From Aromatoleum toluvorans (GTDB taxonomy: Bacteria; Pseudomonadota; Gammaproteobacteria; Burkholderiales; Rhodocyclaceae): DNA of 64,000 bases. Positions 1 through 8,525 of this stretch are shown one piece after another; the stretch's first letter is position 1, and every line of letters starts with the position of its first letter. The stretch lies in NCBI RefSeq assembly GCF_012910905.1, contig NZ_WTVN01000007.1, forward strand, positions 1 through 64,000, written 5' to 3'. The notes under the pieces are model-generated. The model made no database searches. It was not told the origin of the DNA and was given only the letters and a program-made list of their open reading frames with translations. The translations under genes and the position numbers were made by a program.

Positions 1-53
1 CGAGATCTACACTCTCTCCGTCGTCGGCAGCGTCAGATGTGTCTAAGAGACAG
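1..53 (+). other. Illumina Nextera i5 adapter (assembly contamination)
   Basis: The first 53 bases are library adapter, not genome. Positions 1-12 match the end of the P5 oligonucleotide, 13-20 (TCTCTCCG) match the published Nextera index S511, 21-34 match the Nextera read-1 adapter, and 35-53 match the 19-base Tn5 mosaic end with one substitution (C for A at 43). Genomic sequence therefore starts at about 54. No gene should be called across this stretch. Confidence 0.97.
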
Positions 54-90
54 ACAAGGAGGAGCCACCCCACGCCTGAAGGAGATTGCC

Positions 91-681
91 ATGATTGTCC
101 GGATCAACCCCTTTGCCGCCCTCGAAGACATCAGCCGGCGGCGTTTTCTCTTCGGTTCCGGCGCGCTGCTCTCGGCCAGCGCCGTCGCCCTGCTTGCGAA
201 CCGCCCCGCCCTCGCCGCCGAATATGGCAAGAAGAAAGGCGGCGACTCCACGGCCGACGTCCGCATCCTCAACACCGCGCTGGGCGCGGAACTGGAAGCC
301 ATCGCGGCGTACGGCGTAGGCGCGCAAAGCGGACTGCTGCAAAAGGCGACACTGGATCTCGCCCTGCAGTTTCAGGGTCAGCACAAGGAACACGCCGACG
401 TGCTCGCCAAGACGGTGCAGAAGCTCGGCGGCAAGCCGGTCGAGGCGAAAGCGCACTACGAGTTTCCGACCGACAAGCTGAAGACGCAGGCCGACGTGCT
501 GGGCTTTGCGGCGGGGCTCGAAAAAGGGGCCGTCAGCGCCTATCTCGGTGCCGTCCCGCTCTTCCAGGAGCGTGAACTCGCCAGGGCCGCCGCCAGCATC
601 CTCGGCGACGAGGCCATGCACTGGGCCATCCTGCGCCAGGCGCTCGGCGACAACCCGGTCCCGGCGGCCTTCGTGTCATGA
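91..681 (+). CDS. Tat-exported ferritin-like domain protein
   Basis: A 196-residue protein of the periplasmic ferritin-like (DUF4439 / Ferritin_2) type. The N-terminus has a twin-arginine signal, SRRRFLFGS at about residues 15-23, then a hydrophobic stretch and an Ala-rich cleavage region near residue 42. The rest is predicted as a four-helix bundle with the acidic and histidine residues expected of a diiron or metal site: ELEAIAAY, QHKEHAD, GLEKGAVSAY and DEAMHW. I start it at the ATG at 91, which has AAGGAG at 79-84; the frame is open further upstream only through adapter sequence. Its stop overlaps the next start (ATGA), so it is translationally coupled to a c-type cytochrome. Folded and metallated export is inferred from the Tat signal; substrate and metal are unknown. 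Confidence 0.8.
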   Translation: MIVRINPFAALEDISRRRFLFGSGALLSASAVALLANRPALAAEYGKKKGGDSTADVRILNTALGAELEAIAAYGVGAQSGLLQKATLDLALQFQGQHKEHADVLAKTVQKLGGKPVEAKAHYEFPTDKLKTQADVLGFAAGLEKGAVSAYLGAVPLFQERELARAAASILGDEAMHWAILRQALGDNPVPAAFVS

Positions 682-1070
682 TCCGGAACGCCGCTGCCGC
701 GCTTGCGCTGCTCGCGGCACAGTGCGCCGCAGCCGCCGCCCCTCCACACGGCGACCCGGCGCGCGGCGCGGCGATCTACGACCGCTGCGCCGCCTGCCAC
801 GCACTTGCCTACAACCGCACCGGCCCGAAACACTGCGGCCTGTTCGGACGGCGCGCCGGCAGCGTGCCGGATTTCGAATACTCGCCGGCAATGGCGAAGG
901 CAAAGTTCAAGTGGAACGCGGAAACGCTCGATCGCTTCATTGCAAACCCCACGCGCGCGGTCCCCGGCACGACCATGGGCTACGCAGGCATCCCCGACCG
1001 GCAGGAACGCGCCGACCTGATCGCCTGGCTCCGGGTAGCCACGGCCGACCCGGCCGATTGCCGGCACTGA
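678..1070 (+). CDS. Class I periplasmic cytochrome c
   Basis: A 130-residue single-haem cytochrome c. It has a short Sec signal peptide (hydrophobic, ending AAAA near residue 20), the haem-attachment motif CAACH at about residues 36-40, and the cytochrome c2 / mitochondrial-type block GLFGRRAGSVPDFEYSPAM. The axial methionine is probably in the later PGTTMGYAGI segment. The ATG overlaps the stop of the ferritin-like gene by four bases, so the pair is probably one operon. Its role as the electron partner of the ferritin-like protein is inference. The next gene runs in the opposite direction. Confidence 0.85.
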   Translation: MIRNAAAALALLAAQCAAAAAPPHGDPARGAAIYDRCAACHALAYNRTGPKHCGLFGRRAGSVPDFEYSPAMAKAKFKWNAETLDRFIANPTRAVPGTTMGYAGIPDRQERADLIAWLRVATADPADCRH

Positions 1071-1109
1071 CGCTCCCCTGGCCAGCCCCCCGGCCCGGCC
1101 TCTTCGCCC

Positions 1110-1649
1110 TCACTCCGCCCCCGGATCCTCCGCCGGATCGGGAAACAGCACATCGGTAAAGCCGAAGCGGCTCATGTCGCGCATGCGCATCGGGTACAGG
1201 ATCCCCGCCAGATGATCGCATTCATGCTGCACCACGCGCGCATGAAAACCTTCCACGCTGCGGTCGATCGCGCTCCCGTCCGGCGCTGATCCCGTATAGC
1301 GGACGCGGCGCAAGCGCGGGACCAGTCCGCGCAGGCCCGGCACCGACAGGCAGCCCTCCCAGCCGTCCTCCTCCTCGTCGCCGAGCGGCGTGATCACCGG
1401 ATTCACCAGGACCGTTCGCGGCACGGGCTGCGCATCGGGATAGCGTTCGCTGTGCTCGAATCCGAAGATCACCACCTGCAGGCCCACACCGATCTGCGGC
1501 GCAGCCAGCCCCACCCCGCCGGCCGCGGCCATCGTGTCGAACATGTCACGGATCAGTGCCTCGAGGTCGGGCGTCCCAAAGGCGCTCACAGGCGCGGCAG
1601 CTTGCAGCAGGCGCGGATCGCCCATGCGCAGGATGGTTCTGACAGCCAT
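1110..1649 (-). CDS. def: Peptide deformylase
   Basis: Removes the formyl group from the N-terminal methionine of nascent proteins. All three family motifs are present in 179 residues: GVGLAAPQ (45-52), EGCLS (98-102, metal ligand Cys100) and QHECDHLAG (141-149, ligands His142 and His146, catalytic Glu143). There is an acidic C-terminal tail. It stands alone, not beside fmt as the main housekeeping def usually is, so it may be the second deformylase of the genome; that is inference. It is divergent from the ACT-domain gene, sharing about 170 bp of upstream DNA in which I see no convincing promoter. Confidence 0.93.
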   Translation of the reverse strand: MAVRTILRMGDPRLLQAAAPVSAFGTPDLEALIRDMFDTMAAAGGVGLAAPQIGVGLQVVIFGFEHSERYPDAQPVPRTVLVNPVITPLGDEEEDGWEGCLSVPGLRGLVPRLRRVRYTGSAPDGSAIDRSVEGFHARVVQHECDHLAGILYPMRMRDMSRFGFTDVLFPDPAEDPGAE

Positions 1650-1817
1650 TGATCGCTCCGGAACTGTTCGATGGATGGAAGCACGCGGGGAAACCGCACC
1701 GGATCTCCCGACCCGCGCCCGTCTCGGCAGAACGCACTATAGTCATGTAAACGCGGACACGCGACCACCTGCAGGCCGGCCCCGAATCACCGCGCCTGCG
1801 CACACGGAGAACCGGCC

Positions 1818-2345
1818 ATGAAAACCTCCCTCGTCGTCACCCTGATCGGCCCGGACCGCCCCGGCCTCGTCAATTCCCTCGCCGCGCGCGCCAACGCCTG
1901 CGGAGCCGGCTGGATGGAAAGCAGCATGGCCCAGCTTGCCGGCCAGTTCGCGGGTATCGTGCGGCTCGAAATCGACGAGCCGGCCATTGCCGACCTCGAA
2001 AAGTCGCTGCTCCCGCTCGAAAACGAAGGACTTCACCTGCGCTTCGAGCGCGGCATCCCGCCGACCACCGCCTCGCTGCGCGAAGCCCGGCTCGAACTGA
2101 CCGGTCACGACCGTCCCGGCATCGTGCATGAAATCTCGGCGGTTCTCGCGCGTCACGGCGTGAGCATCGACAAGCTCGATACCGCCTGCGAAAACGCATC
2201 GTTCAGCGGTGAACCCCTGTTCCGCGCCCATGCCGAGCTGCGCGTCCCCCCGGCGGTTCTGGCATCCGAGCTGCGCCGCGACCTCGAAGCGCTGGCCAAC
2301 GAACTGATGGTCGACCTGAGCCTCGAAGACCAGCCGCCCCGTTGA
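1818..2345 (+). CDS. Two-ACT-domain regulator (GcvR-like)
   Basis: A 175-residue protein made of two ACT-type ligand-binding domains, residues about 4-80 and 93-172. Each begins with the characteristic D-R-P-G turn (GPDRPGLV, then GHDRPGIV). This layout is that of the glycine cleavage system transcriptional repressor GcvR and relatives, which sense amino acids without binding DNA themselves. No gcv genes or GcvA are nearby, so the regulated pathway is not shown here. The ATG follows a GGAGA ribosome site about eight bases upstream. Confidence 0.8.
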   Translation: MKTSLVVTLIGPDRPGLVNSLAARANACGAGWMESSMAQLAGQFAGIVRLEIDEPAIADLEKSLLPLENEGLHLRFERGIPPTTASLREARLELTGHDRPGIVHEISAVLARHGVSIDKLDTACENASFSGEPLFRAHAELRVPPAVLASELRRDLEALANELMVDLSLEDQPPR

Positions 2346-2474
2346 ACCTGCCTCCATCCGCGTCGCCGAATTGGACCGTTTTTCCCGCGCTTATCGGCGC
2401 AGTGCCCATCTCGGCGGCGCATTAAAGTGCTCCCATGTCCGAACCAGTTGGTACGCACGGACGAGGAGCGGCGA

Positions 2475-2642
2475 ATGGAACTCGAATATCTCGAATACGA
2501 CTGCGAAGTGATCGATCTCGACGACCTCTCGGCGCACGCCGGTGACGCCCAGGCCGACGAGACGGCGGAGGCCGCGTTCGCGAGCTGGTTCACCGACGGG
2601 CGCAGCCGCAATGGCTCCCAGCCAGGCGCCAGGGCCAGCTGA
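2475..2642 (+). CDS. Small acidic protein of unknown function
   Basis: A possible 55-residue protein starting MELEYLEYDCEVIDLDDL, strongly acidic in the first half and polar in the second. The ATG at 2475 has GAGGAG at 2463-2468 with good spacing. An in-frame start at 2427 lacks a ribosome site. I recognise no domain. It sits between the ACT regulator and alkB, all on the same strand. The reverse strand is also open here, so coding status rests on the ribosome site and the non-random composition. Confidence 0.4.
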   Translation: MELEYLEYDCEVIDLDDLSAHAGDAQADETAEAAFASWFTDGRSRNGSQPGARAS

Positions 2643-2717
2643 CACCCGCGGCGGCCGTCACTGAAGCCGGCCACCAACGATCGCCCTTCGCCGCATGATT
2701 CCGCACCGAGCGGCACG

Positions 2718-3371
2718 ATGACGCTGGATCTCTTCGAAACGGACGACGCTTCCTCCACCGGGCGCGAAGCGCTCGCCCCCGGCGCCGTGGTCCTGCGCGG
2801 ATTTGCCCGCGCAAGCGCAGTCCTCCTGCTGGCCGAGATAGAGCGCATCGCGGCCCGCGCGCCCTTCCGCCACATGCTCACCCCCGGCGGCCAGCAAATG
2901 TCCGCTGCGATGACGAACTGCGGCCCCCTCGGCTGGGTCTCCGACCGGCGCGGCTACCGCTACGAACCGGCCGACCCGCAGAACGGGCACCCCTGGCCAT
3001 CGATGCCCGAATCCTTCCGCCGCCTGGCGCACGACGCTGCCGCCGCGGCCGGCTTCCCGGGCTTCGCTCCCGACGCCTGCCTGATCAACCGCTACGAACC
3101 GGGCACCCGCATGTCGCTGCACCAGGACCGCGACGAGCCGGACCTCACCGCACCGATCGTCTCGGTGTCGCTCGGCCTGCCGGCGACCTTCCTCTTCGGC
3201 GGCCTGAACCGCGGCGACGCCAGCGATCGCATCGCACTCGTGCATGGCGACGTGGTCGTGTGGGGCGGCCCGTCGCGACTGCGCTTTCACGGCATCCTCC
3301 CCGTGCAGGAAGGTACTCACTCCCTTCTTGGTCGCCAGCGCATCAATCTGACCTTCCGCAAGGCGACCTGA
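2718..3371 (+). CDS. alkB: DNA oxidative demethylase AlkB
   Basis: An Fe(II)/2-oxoglutarate-dependent dioxygenase that repairs 1-methyladenine and 3-methylcytosine by direct demethylation. At 217 residues it matches the E. coli enzyme in length. The iron ligands are His135 and Asp137 (SLHQDRDE) and His191; the 2-oxoglutarate-binding arginines are Arg208 and Arg214 in RINLTFRKA. NRYEPGTRMSLHQD is the family signature. It is not beside ada. It ends convergently with the tRNA-Val transcript, and the hairpin at 3426-3456 lies between them. Confidence 0.95.
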   Translation: MTLDLFETDDASSTGREALAPGAVVLRGFARASAVLLLAEIERIAARAPFRHMLTPGGQQMSAAMTNCGPLGWVSDRRGYRYEPADPQNGHPWPSMPESFRRLAHDAAAAAGFPGFAPDACLINRYEPGTRMSLHQDRDEPDLTAPIVSVSLGLPATFLFGGLNRGDASDRIALVHGDVVVWGGPSRLRFHGILPVQEGTHSLLGRQRINLTFRKAT

Positions 3372-3422
3372 GCGCCCGCGCCGGCCCGGACACCACGCTT
3401 CCAATCCGGCACGGCCAGAAAC

Positions 3423-3456
3423 AAAAAACCCGCAGAGCCTTACGCTGTGCGGGTTT
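3423..3456 (-). terminator. Intrinsic terminator after tRNA-Val
   Basis: A nine-base stem, AAACCCGCA (minus strand 3456-3448) with TGCGGGTTT (3434-3426), is followed on the minus strand by a run of T residues. This is a standard rho-independent terminator ending the hupB/tRNA-Val transcript. The plus strand has only a short T run after the stem, so it serves alkB less well. Confidence 0.85.
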
Positions 3457-3481
3457 CTGATGCCGTAGAGGCGAGTGTTCG

Positions 3482-3557
3482 TGGTGGGTGCTAACGGGGT
3501 CGAACCGCTGACATCCTCCTTGTAAGGGAGGCGCTCTACCAACTGAGCTAAGCACCC
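3482..3557 (-). tRNA. tRNA-Val (anticodon TAC)
   Basis: A complete 76-base tRNA with an encoded CCA end. The acceptor stem begins GGGTGCT and closes with AGCACCC, the D arm is GCTC/GAGC, and the anticodon stem is CCTCC/GGAGG around the loop CTTACAA. The anticodon is at 3522-3524 (plus-strand GTA) and the T loop is TTCGACC. It lies 41 bp downstream of hupB on the same strand. The same hupB then tRNA-Val order is common in Betaproteobacteria. Confidence 0.97.
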
Positions 3558-3576
3558 GTGCCGGACGGGTGCTTAG
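3548..3576. repeat. Inverted repeat overlapping the tRNA-Val 5' end
   Basis: Two perfect 12-base arms, 3548-3559 and 3565-3576, are separated by five bases (GCCGG). One arm is the first ten bases of tRNA-Val plus two flanking bases. On the transcribed strand the leader arm CTAAGCACCCGT can pair with the tRNA 5' end, and it resembles the tRNA's own 3' acceptor strand. It may be a hupB transcript end or processing signal, or a relic of a lost upstream tRNA copy. Confidence 0.8.
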
Positions 3577-3597
3577 CCCCCGATCCAACAAAGTCGA

Positions 3598-3870
3598 TCA
3601 GTTTACTGCATCTTTCAGGGCCTTGCCAGCCCTGAACTTCGGAACCTTTGCTGCCTTGATCTTGATGTTCTTGCCCGTGCGCGGATTGCGGCCGGTTCGC
3701 GCGGCACGCGTACCGACATGGAAGGTACCGAATCCAACGAGGGTTACGGAGTCGCCTGTCTGAAGCGCGCCCTTGACTGCCGCGATCGCTGCATCGAGTG
3801 CCTTTCCCGCAGCCGCCTTCGACAATTCCGCTTGCGAGGCGATTTGGTCGATCAGTTCGGATTTATTCAC
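3598..3870 (-). CDS. hupB: DNA-binding protein HU-beta
   Basis: A 90-residue nucleoid protein that bends and compacts DNA as a dimer. The sequence is canonical: [11 protein letters not shown] at the start, the [19 protein letters not shown] beta-arm region, and the conserved [15 protein letters not shown] end. The start is GTG with AAGGGG just upstream. It lies downstream of lon in the conserved clpX-lon-hupB order but has its own strong promoter at 3973-4002, giving a leader of about 100 bases. Confidence 0.97.
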   Translation of the reverse strand: MNKSELIDQIASQAELSKAAAGKALDAAIAAVKGALQTGDSVTLVGFGTFHVGTRAARTGRNPRTGKNIKIKAAKVPKFRAGKALKDAVN

Positions 3871-3972
3871 TTAAGTCCCCTTCTGGATATGAAAGCGATG
3901 ACCCGAAATGCGCAAACCCTCTGCCGGAGCCGCATTCAGGGCGATTCCAAATGCGTTGCGAGAAGCACGGAC

Positions 3973-4002
3973 TTTATAGCGCGCCGTATTCCGGGGTGTC
4001 AA
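3973..4002 (-). promoter_or_regulatory. Strong sigma-70 promoter of hupB
   Basis: On the minus strand, TTGACA (4002-3997) and TATAAA (3978-3973) are separated by 18 bases. The -35 box is a perfect consensus. It lies inside the right arm of the inverted repeat that fills the lon-hupB gap, so DNA or RNA structure there could affect its use. Confidence 0.85.
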
Positions 4003-4063
4003 TACGCGCCGCAGCGTTTTACAACGCTACAGCGCGTATTGACGCGGGACTTGTCGAACTGTC
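3988..4063. repeat. Nested inverted repeat between lon and hupB
   Basis: Three nested pairs of arms share one centre: ATTCCGGGG (3988-3996) with CCCCGGAAT (4055-4063); GTCAATACGCG (3998-4008) with CGCGTATTGAC (4033-4043); AGCGTT (4013-4018) with AACGCT (4023-4028). On the minus strand this follows the lon stop within 10 bp and could act as its transcript end, although there is no T run. It also contains the hupB -35 box. Confidence 0.8.
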
Positions 4064-4072
4064 GCCCCGGAA

Positions 4073-6493
4073 TCAGTGCGCGCGGACGGCCTTGCCCGTC
4101 GCACTGCTCTCGCCGGACTCGGTCGGCGGAGCCTCTTCCGCGGGGGTTTCCGGAAGAGGCTGGGGCCGGCGTTCGAGCGCATGCTCCAGCACCTGGTCGA
4201 TCCAGCGCACCGGAATCAGCTCGAGCGTATTCTTGATGTTCTCGGGAATCTCGGCGAGGTCCTTGACGTTCTCTTCCGGAATCAGCGCCACGCGGATGCC
4301 GCCGCGCACGGCCGCCAGCAGCTTTTCCTTCAGGCCGCCGATCGGCAACACCTCGCCGCGGAGCGTGATCTCTCCCGTCATCGCGACATCACAACGCACC
4401 GGAATGCCCGTGAGCACCGACACCAGCGCAGAGCAGATCGCGATGCCGGCCGACGGACCGTCCTTCGGAATCGCCCCTTCCGGCAGGTGGATGTGGATGT
4501 CGCTCTTCTGGTAGAAATCTTCCTGGATACCGAGCGAACGCGAACGCTTCCGCACCACGGACAGGGCAGCCTGGATCGACTCCTGCATCACTTCGCCGAG
4601 CTTGCCCGTCGTCATGACCTTGCCCTTGCCCGGCAACGCAACGGCCTCGACGGTCAGGAGCTCGCCGCCGACCTCCGTCCACGCCAGGCCGGTCACCTGG
4701 CCGACCTGGTTTTCCTTCTCGGCCATGCCGAAGGAGTACTTGCGCACGCCCAGGTACTTGTCGAGGTTCTTCGCGTTCACCACGACCTTGCTCGTACGCT
4801 TCCTGAGCACGAGCGACTTCACCACCTTGCGGCAGATCTTCGAGATCTCGCGCTCCATGCTGCGCACGCCCGCCTCGCGGGTGAAGTAACGGCACACGTC
4901 GCGCAGGGCTTCCTCGGTCACGGACAGTTCGTCGCGCTTGAGCCCGTTGTTCTTCATCTGCTTCGGCAGCAGGTAACGCAAGGCGATATTGACCTTCTCG
5001 TCTTCCGTGTAGCCCGACAGGCGGATCACCTCCATCCGGTCAAGCAGCGCCGCCGGGATGTTGAGCGTGTTCGCCGTCGCGACGAACATCACGTCGGACA
5101 GGTCGAAATCGACCTCGATGTAGTGGTCCTGGAAGGTGTGGTTCTGCTCCGGATCGAGCACTTCCAGCAGCGCAGAACTCGGATCGCCACGGAAATCCAT
5201 GCCCAGCTTGTCGACTTCGTCGAGCAGGAACAGCGGATTCTTGACGCCGACCTTGCTCATGTTCTGCAGGATCTTGCCCGGCATCGAACCGATGTAGGTC
5301 CGCCGGTGGCCGCGGATCTCGGCTTCGTCGCGCACGCCGCCGAGCGCCATGCGGATGAACTTGCGGTTCGTCGACTTGGCGATCGACTGGCCGAGCGAGG
5401 TCTTGCCGACCCCCGGAGGCCCGACCAGGCACAGGATCGGCGCCTTGACCTTGTCCACGCGTTGCTGGACCGCCAGATATTCGAGGATGCGTTCCTTGAC
5501 GCGCTCGAGACCGTAGTGGTCCTTGTCGAGGACCTTCTCGGCTTCCGCGAGGTCACGGCTGACGCGCGACTTCTTCCGCCACGGCAGACCGACCAGCGTG
5601 TCGATGTAGTTGCGCACGACCGTCGCTTCCGCCGACATCGGCGACATCAGGCGCAGCTTCTTGAGTTCCGCCTGGGCCTTGGCGAGCGCCTCCTTCGGCA
5701 TGCCCGCGGCCTTGATCTTCTTGTCCATCTCCTCAAGGTCGGCCCCTTCCTCGCCTTCCCCGAGTTCCTTCTGGATCGCCTTGACCTGCTCGTTGAGGTA
5801 GTACTCGCGCTGGCTCTTCTCCATCTGGCGCTTCACGCGGCCACGGATGCGCTTTTCGACCTGCAGGATGTCGAGTTCGGTCTCCAGCTGCGACAGCAAC
5901 CGCTCCAGGCGGTCGCCGGTATCGGACATTTCCAGCACTTCCTGCTTCTGCTCGAGCTTGAGCGGCAGGTGCGCGGCAATGGTGTCCGCGAGGCGGCCGG
6001 CATCGTCGATCCCGGACAGCGACGCGAGGATCTCCGGCGGGATCTTCTTGTTCAGCTTAACGTACTGGTCGAACTGGGCAATGATCGCCCGCCGCATCGC
6101 CTCGAGTTCGTTGTTGTCGGTCTCGGGAACGGGTACCGGCGTGACCTTGGCCACGAATACGCTGCGCAGGTCTTCCACCGAGTCGACACGCGCGCGCTGC
6201 ACGCCCTCGACGAGCACCTTGATCGTGCCGTCGGGAAGCTTGAGCATCTGCAGGATGTTGGCAATGCAGCCGATCTCGTAGAGATCTTCGGCCGCGGGCT
6301 CGTCCTTGGCAGCGGATTTCTGCGCCACCAGGAGAATGCCCTTGCCCGCCTCCATGGCGTTCTCGAGTGCCTTGATGGATTTCGGGCGACCCACGAAGAG
6401 CGGAATCACCATATGCGGGAACACCACCACGTCGCGCAGCGGCAGCAGCGGCAGTTCCATTTGCTCGTCGGGGAGGTCAAGCGGGCCTGACAT
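4073..6493 (-). CDS. lon: ATP-dependent Lon protease
   Basis: Cytoplasmic AAA+ serine protease that degrades misfolded and short-lived regulatory proteins. In the 806-residue form it has the N-terminal substrate-binding domain ([24 protein letters not shown]), Walker A GPPGVGKT near residue 356, and the Ser-Lys protease domain with PKDGPSAG (Ser near 680). I place the start at [11 protein letters not shown] (6493), which has GAGGT upstream and matches the family; an in-frame ATG 17 codons earlier would overlap the sigma-32 promoter. It sits downstream of clpX with an 88 bp gap that carries its own heat-shock promoter. Confidence 0.97.
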   Translation of the reverse strand: MSGPLDLPDEQMELPLLPLRDVVVFPHMVIPLFVGRPKSIKALENAMEAGKGILLVAQKSAAKDEPAAEDLYEIGCIANILQMLKLPDGTIKVLVEGVQRARVDSVEDLRSVFVAKVTPVPVPETDNNELEAMRRAIIAQFDQYVKLNKKIPPEILASLSGIDDAGRLADTIAAHLPLKLEQKQEVLEMSDTGDRLERLLSQLETELDILQVEKRIRGRVKRQMEKSQREYYLNEQVKAIQKELGEGEEGADLEEMDKKIKAAGMPKEALAKAQAELKKLRLMSPMSAEATVVRNYIDTLVGLPWRKKSRVSRDLAEAEKVLDKDHYGLERVKERILEYLAVQQRVDKVKAPILCLVGPPGVGKTSLGQSIAKSTNRKFIRMALGGVRDEAEIRGHRRTYIGSMPGKILQNMSKVGVKNPLFLLDEVDKLGMDFRGDPSSALLEVLDPEQNHTFQDHYIEVDFDLSDVMFVATANTLNIPAALLDRMEVIRLSGYTEDEKVNIALRYLLPKQMKNNGLKRDELSVTEEALRDVCRYFTREAGVRSMEREISKICRKVVKSLVLRKRTSKVVVNAKNLDKYLGVRKYSFGMAEKENQVGQVTGLAWTEVGGELLTVEAVALPGKGKVMTTGKLGEVMQESIQAALSVVRKRSRSLGIQEDFYQKSDIHIHLPEGAIPKDGPSAGIAICSALVSVLTGIPVRCDVAMTGEITLRGEVLPIGGLKEKLLAAVRGGIRVALIPEENVKDLAEIPENIKNTLELIPVRWIDQVLEHALERRPQPLPETPAEEAPPTESGESSATGKAVRAH

Positions 6494-6527
6494 GATTGTT
6501 TTTACCTCGAAAGGACTGGTCAGGCCC

Positions 6528-6555
6528 ACATGGGGCCCAACCACGAAAAATCAAG
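6528..6555 (-). promoter_or_regulatory. Sigma-32 (RpoH) heat-shock promoter of lon
   Basis: On the minus strand CTTGAT (6555-6550) is followed after 14 bases by CCCCATGT (6535-6528). The RpoH consensus is CTTGAA, 13-14 bases, CCCCATNT, so only one base differs. It lies 35 bases upstream of the lon start in the clpX-lon gap, where heat-shock control of lon is expected from E. coli. Confidence 0.8.
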
Positions 6556-6581
6556 CGGCGCCCAGAACCGATTTTTCGGAT

Positions 6582-7850
6582 TCAGTTGGAACCCGCTACC
6601 TTCTGCTGATCCGCATAGATCAGCAGCGGCTGGGCGCCTTCTTCGATCGTACCCTCGTCGACGACCACCTTCTCCACGCCCTTCAACGTGGGCAGGTCGT
6701 ACATGATGTCGAGCAGCGCGGCTTCGAGGATCGAGCGCAGGCCGCGCGCGCCGGTCTTCCGGCGGATTGCCTTGCGGGCCACGGCGTGCAGTGCCGCCGG
6801 ACGGATCTCGAGTTCGACGCCTTCCATCGAGAACAGCTTCTGGTACTGCTTGACCAGCGCGTTCTTGGGTTCGACGAGGATCTGGATCAGTGCAGCCTCG
6901 TCGAGCTCCTGAAGCGTCGCGACGACCGGCAGGCGGCCGACGAACTCGGGGATCAGGCCGAACTTGACCAGATCCTCGGGCTCGACCTGACGGAACGATT
7001 CGGTCACGTCGCGGCCCTGGCGGCTCTTGATCTCGGCGCCGAAACCGATGCCGATCTTTTCGGTGCGGTTGCGGATGACCTTTTCCAGGCCATCGAAGGC
7101 ACCGCCGCAGATGAACAGGATGTTGGTGGTGTCGACCTGGATGAAATCCTGGTTCGGGTGCTTGCGCCCGCCCTGCGGCGGAATCGAGGCCACCGTGCCT
7201 TCGATCAGCTTCAGCAGCGCCTGCTGCACGCCCTCGCCGGAAACGTCGCGGGTGATCGACGGGTTGTCCGACTTGCGCGAGATCTTGTCGATCTCGTCGA
7301 TGTAGACGATGCCGTGCTGCGCCTTGTCGACATCGTAGTCGCACTTCTGCAGCAGCTTCTGGATGATGTTCTCGACGTCCTCGCCGACATAACCGGCTTC
7401 GGTGAGCGTCGTCGCGTCGGCCATCACGAACGGCACGTTGAGGAGACGCGCGAGCGTCTGCGCAAGCAGCGTCTTGCCCGAACCGGTCGGTCCGATCAGC
7501 AGGATGTTGCTCTTCGACAGCTCGACATCGTCCTTGCGCCCCGAAATGTGGCGCAGGCGCTTGTAGTGGTTGTACACCGCAACGGCCAGGTTGCGCTTGG
7601 CCTGCTGCTGGCCGATCACGTACTGATTGAGGATCTCGCAGATCTCCGCGGGGGTGGGCAGGCTGTTGCTGCCTCCATCCCCATCGGCCGATTGTGCAAT
7701 CTCGTCACGGATGATGTCGTTGCACAGCTCGATGCACTCGTCGCAGATAAAGACCGACGGTCCCGCAATGAGTTTGCGAACCTCATGCTGACTCTTTCCA
7801 CAGAACGAGCAGTAAAGCAGCTTTTCGCCACCCGTCTTCTTTTCCGTCAT
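6582..7850 (-). CDS. clpX: ClpX, ATPase subunit of ClpXP
   Basis: Unfoldase that recognises tagged substrates and feeds them to ClpP. The 422-residue protein begins with the four-cysteine zinc-binding domain (CSFCGKSQ ... CDECIELC, about residues 14-41), then an AAA+ module with Walker A GPTGSGKT and Walker [11 protein letters not shown], and the substrate-pore and ClpP-docking regions of the family. The ATG has AGGA upstream. It is 17 bp from clpP, so one transcript. Confidence 0.97.
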   Translation of the reverse strand: MTEKKTGGEKLLYCSFCGKSQHEVRKLIAGPSVFICDECIELCNDIIRDEIAQSADGDGGSNSLPTPAEICEILNQYVIGQQQAKRNLAVAVYNHYKRLRHISGRKDDVELSKSNILLIGPTGSGKTLLAQTLARLLNVPFVMADATTLTEAGYVGEDVENIIQKLLQKCDYDVDKAQHGIVYIDEIDKISRKSDNPSITRDVSGEGVQQALLKLIEGTVASIPPQGGRKHPNQDFIQVDTTNILFICGGAFDGLEKVIRNRTEKIGIGFGAEIKSRQGRDVTESFRQVEPEDLVKFGLIPEFVGRLPVVATLQELDEAALIQILVEPKNALVKQYQKLFSMEGVELEIRPAALHAVARKAIRRKTGARGLRSILEAALLDIMYDLPTLKGVEKVVVDEGTIEEGAQPLLIYADQQKVAGSN

Positions 7851-7867
7851 GGTCTTCCTCTCGTATG

Positions 7868-8506
<639 letters not shown>

Positions 8507-8525
8507 TCCTTGGTCTTTCGCGGCA

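Noticed and set aside
33-302. Short frames starting inside the first 53 bases
   Set aside because: They begin in adapter sequence and have no genomic start.
4076-6490. A plus-strand frame covering all of lon
   Set aside because: It is the codon-position shadow of lon; the minus strand carries every Lon motif.
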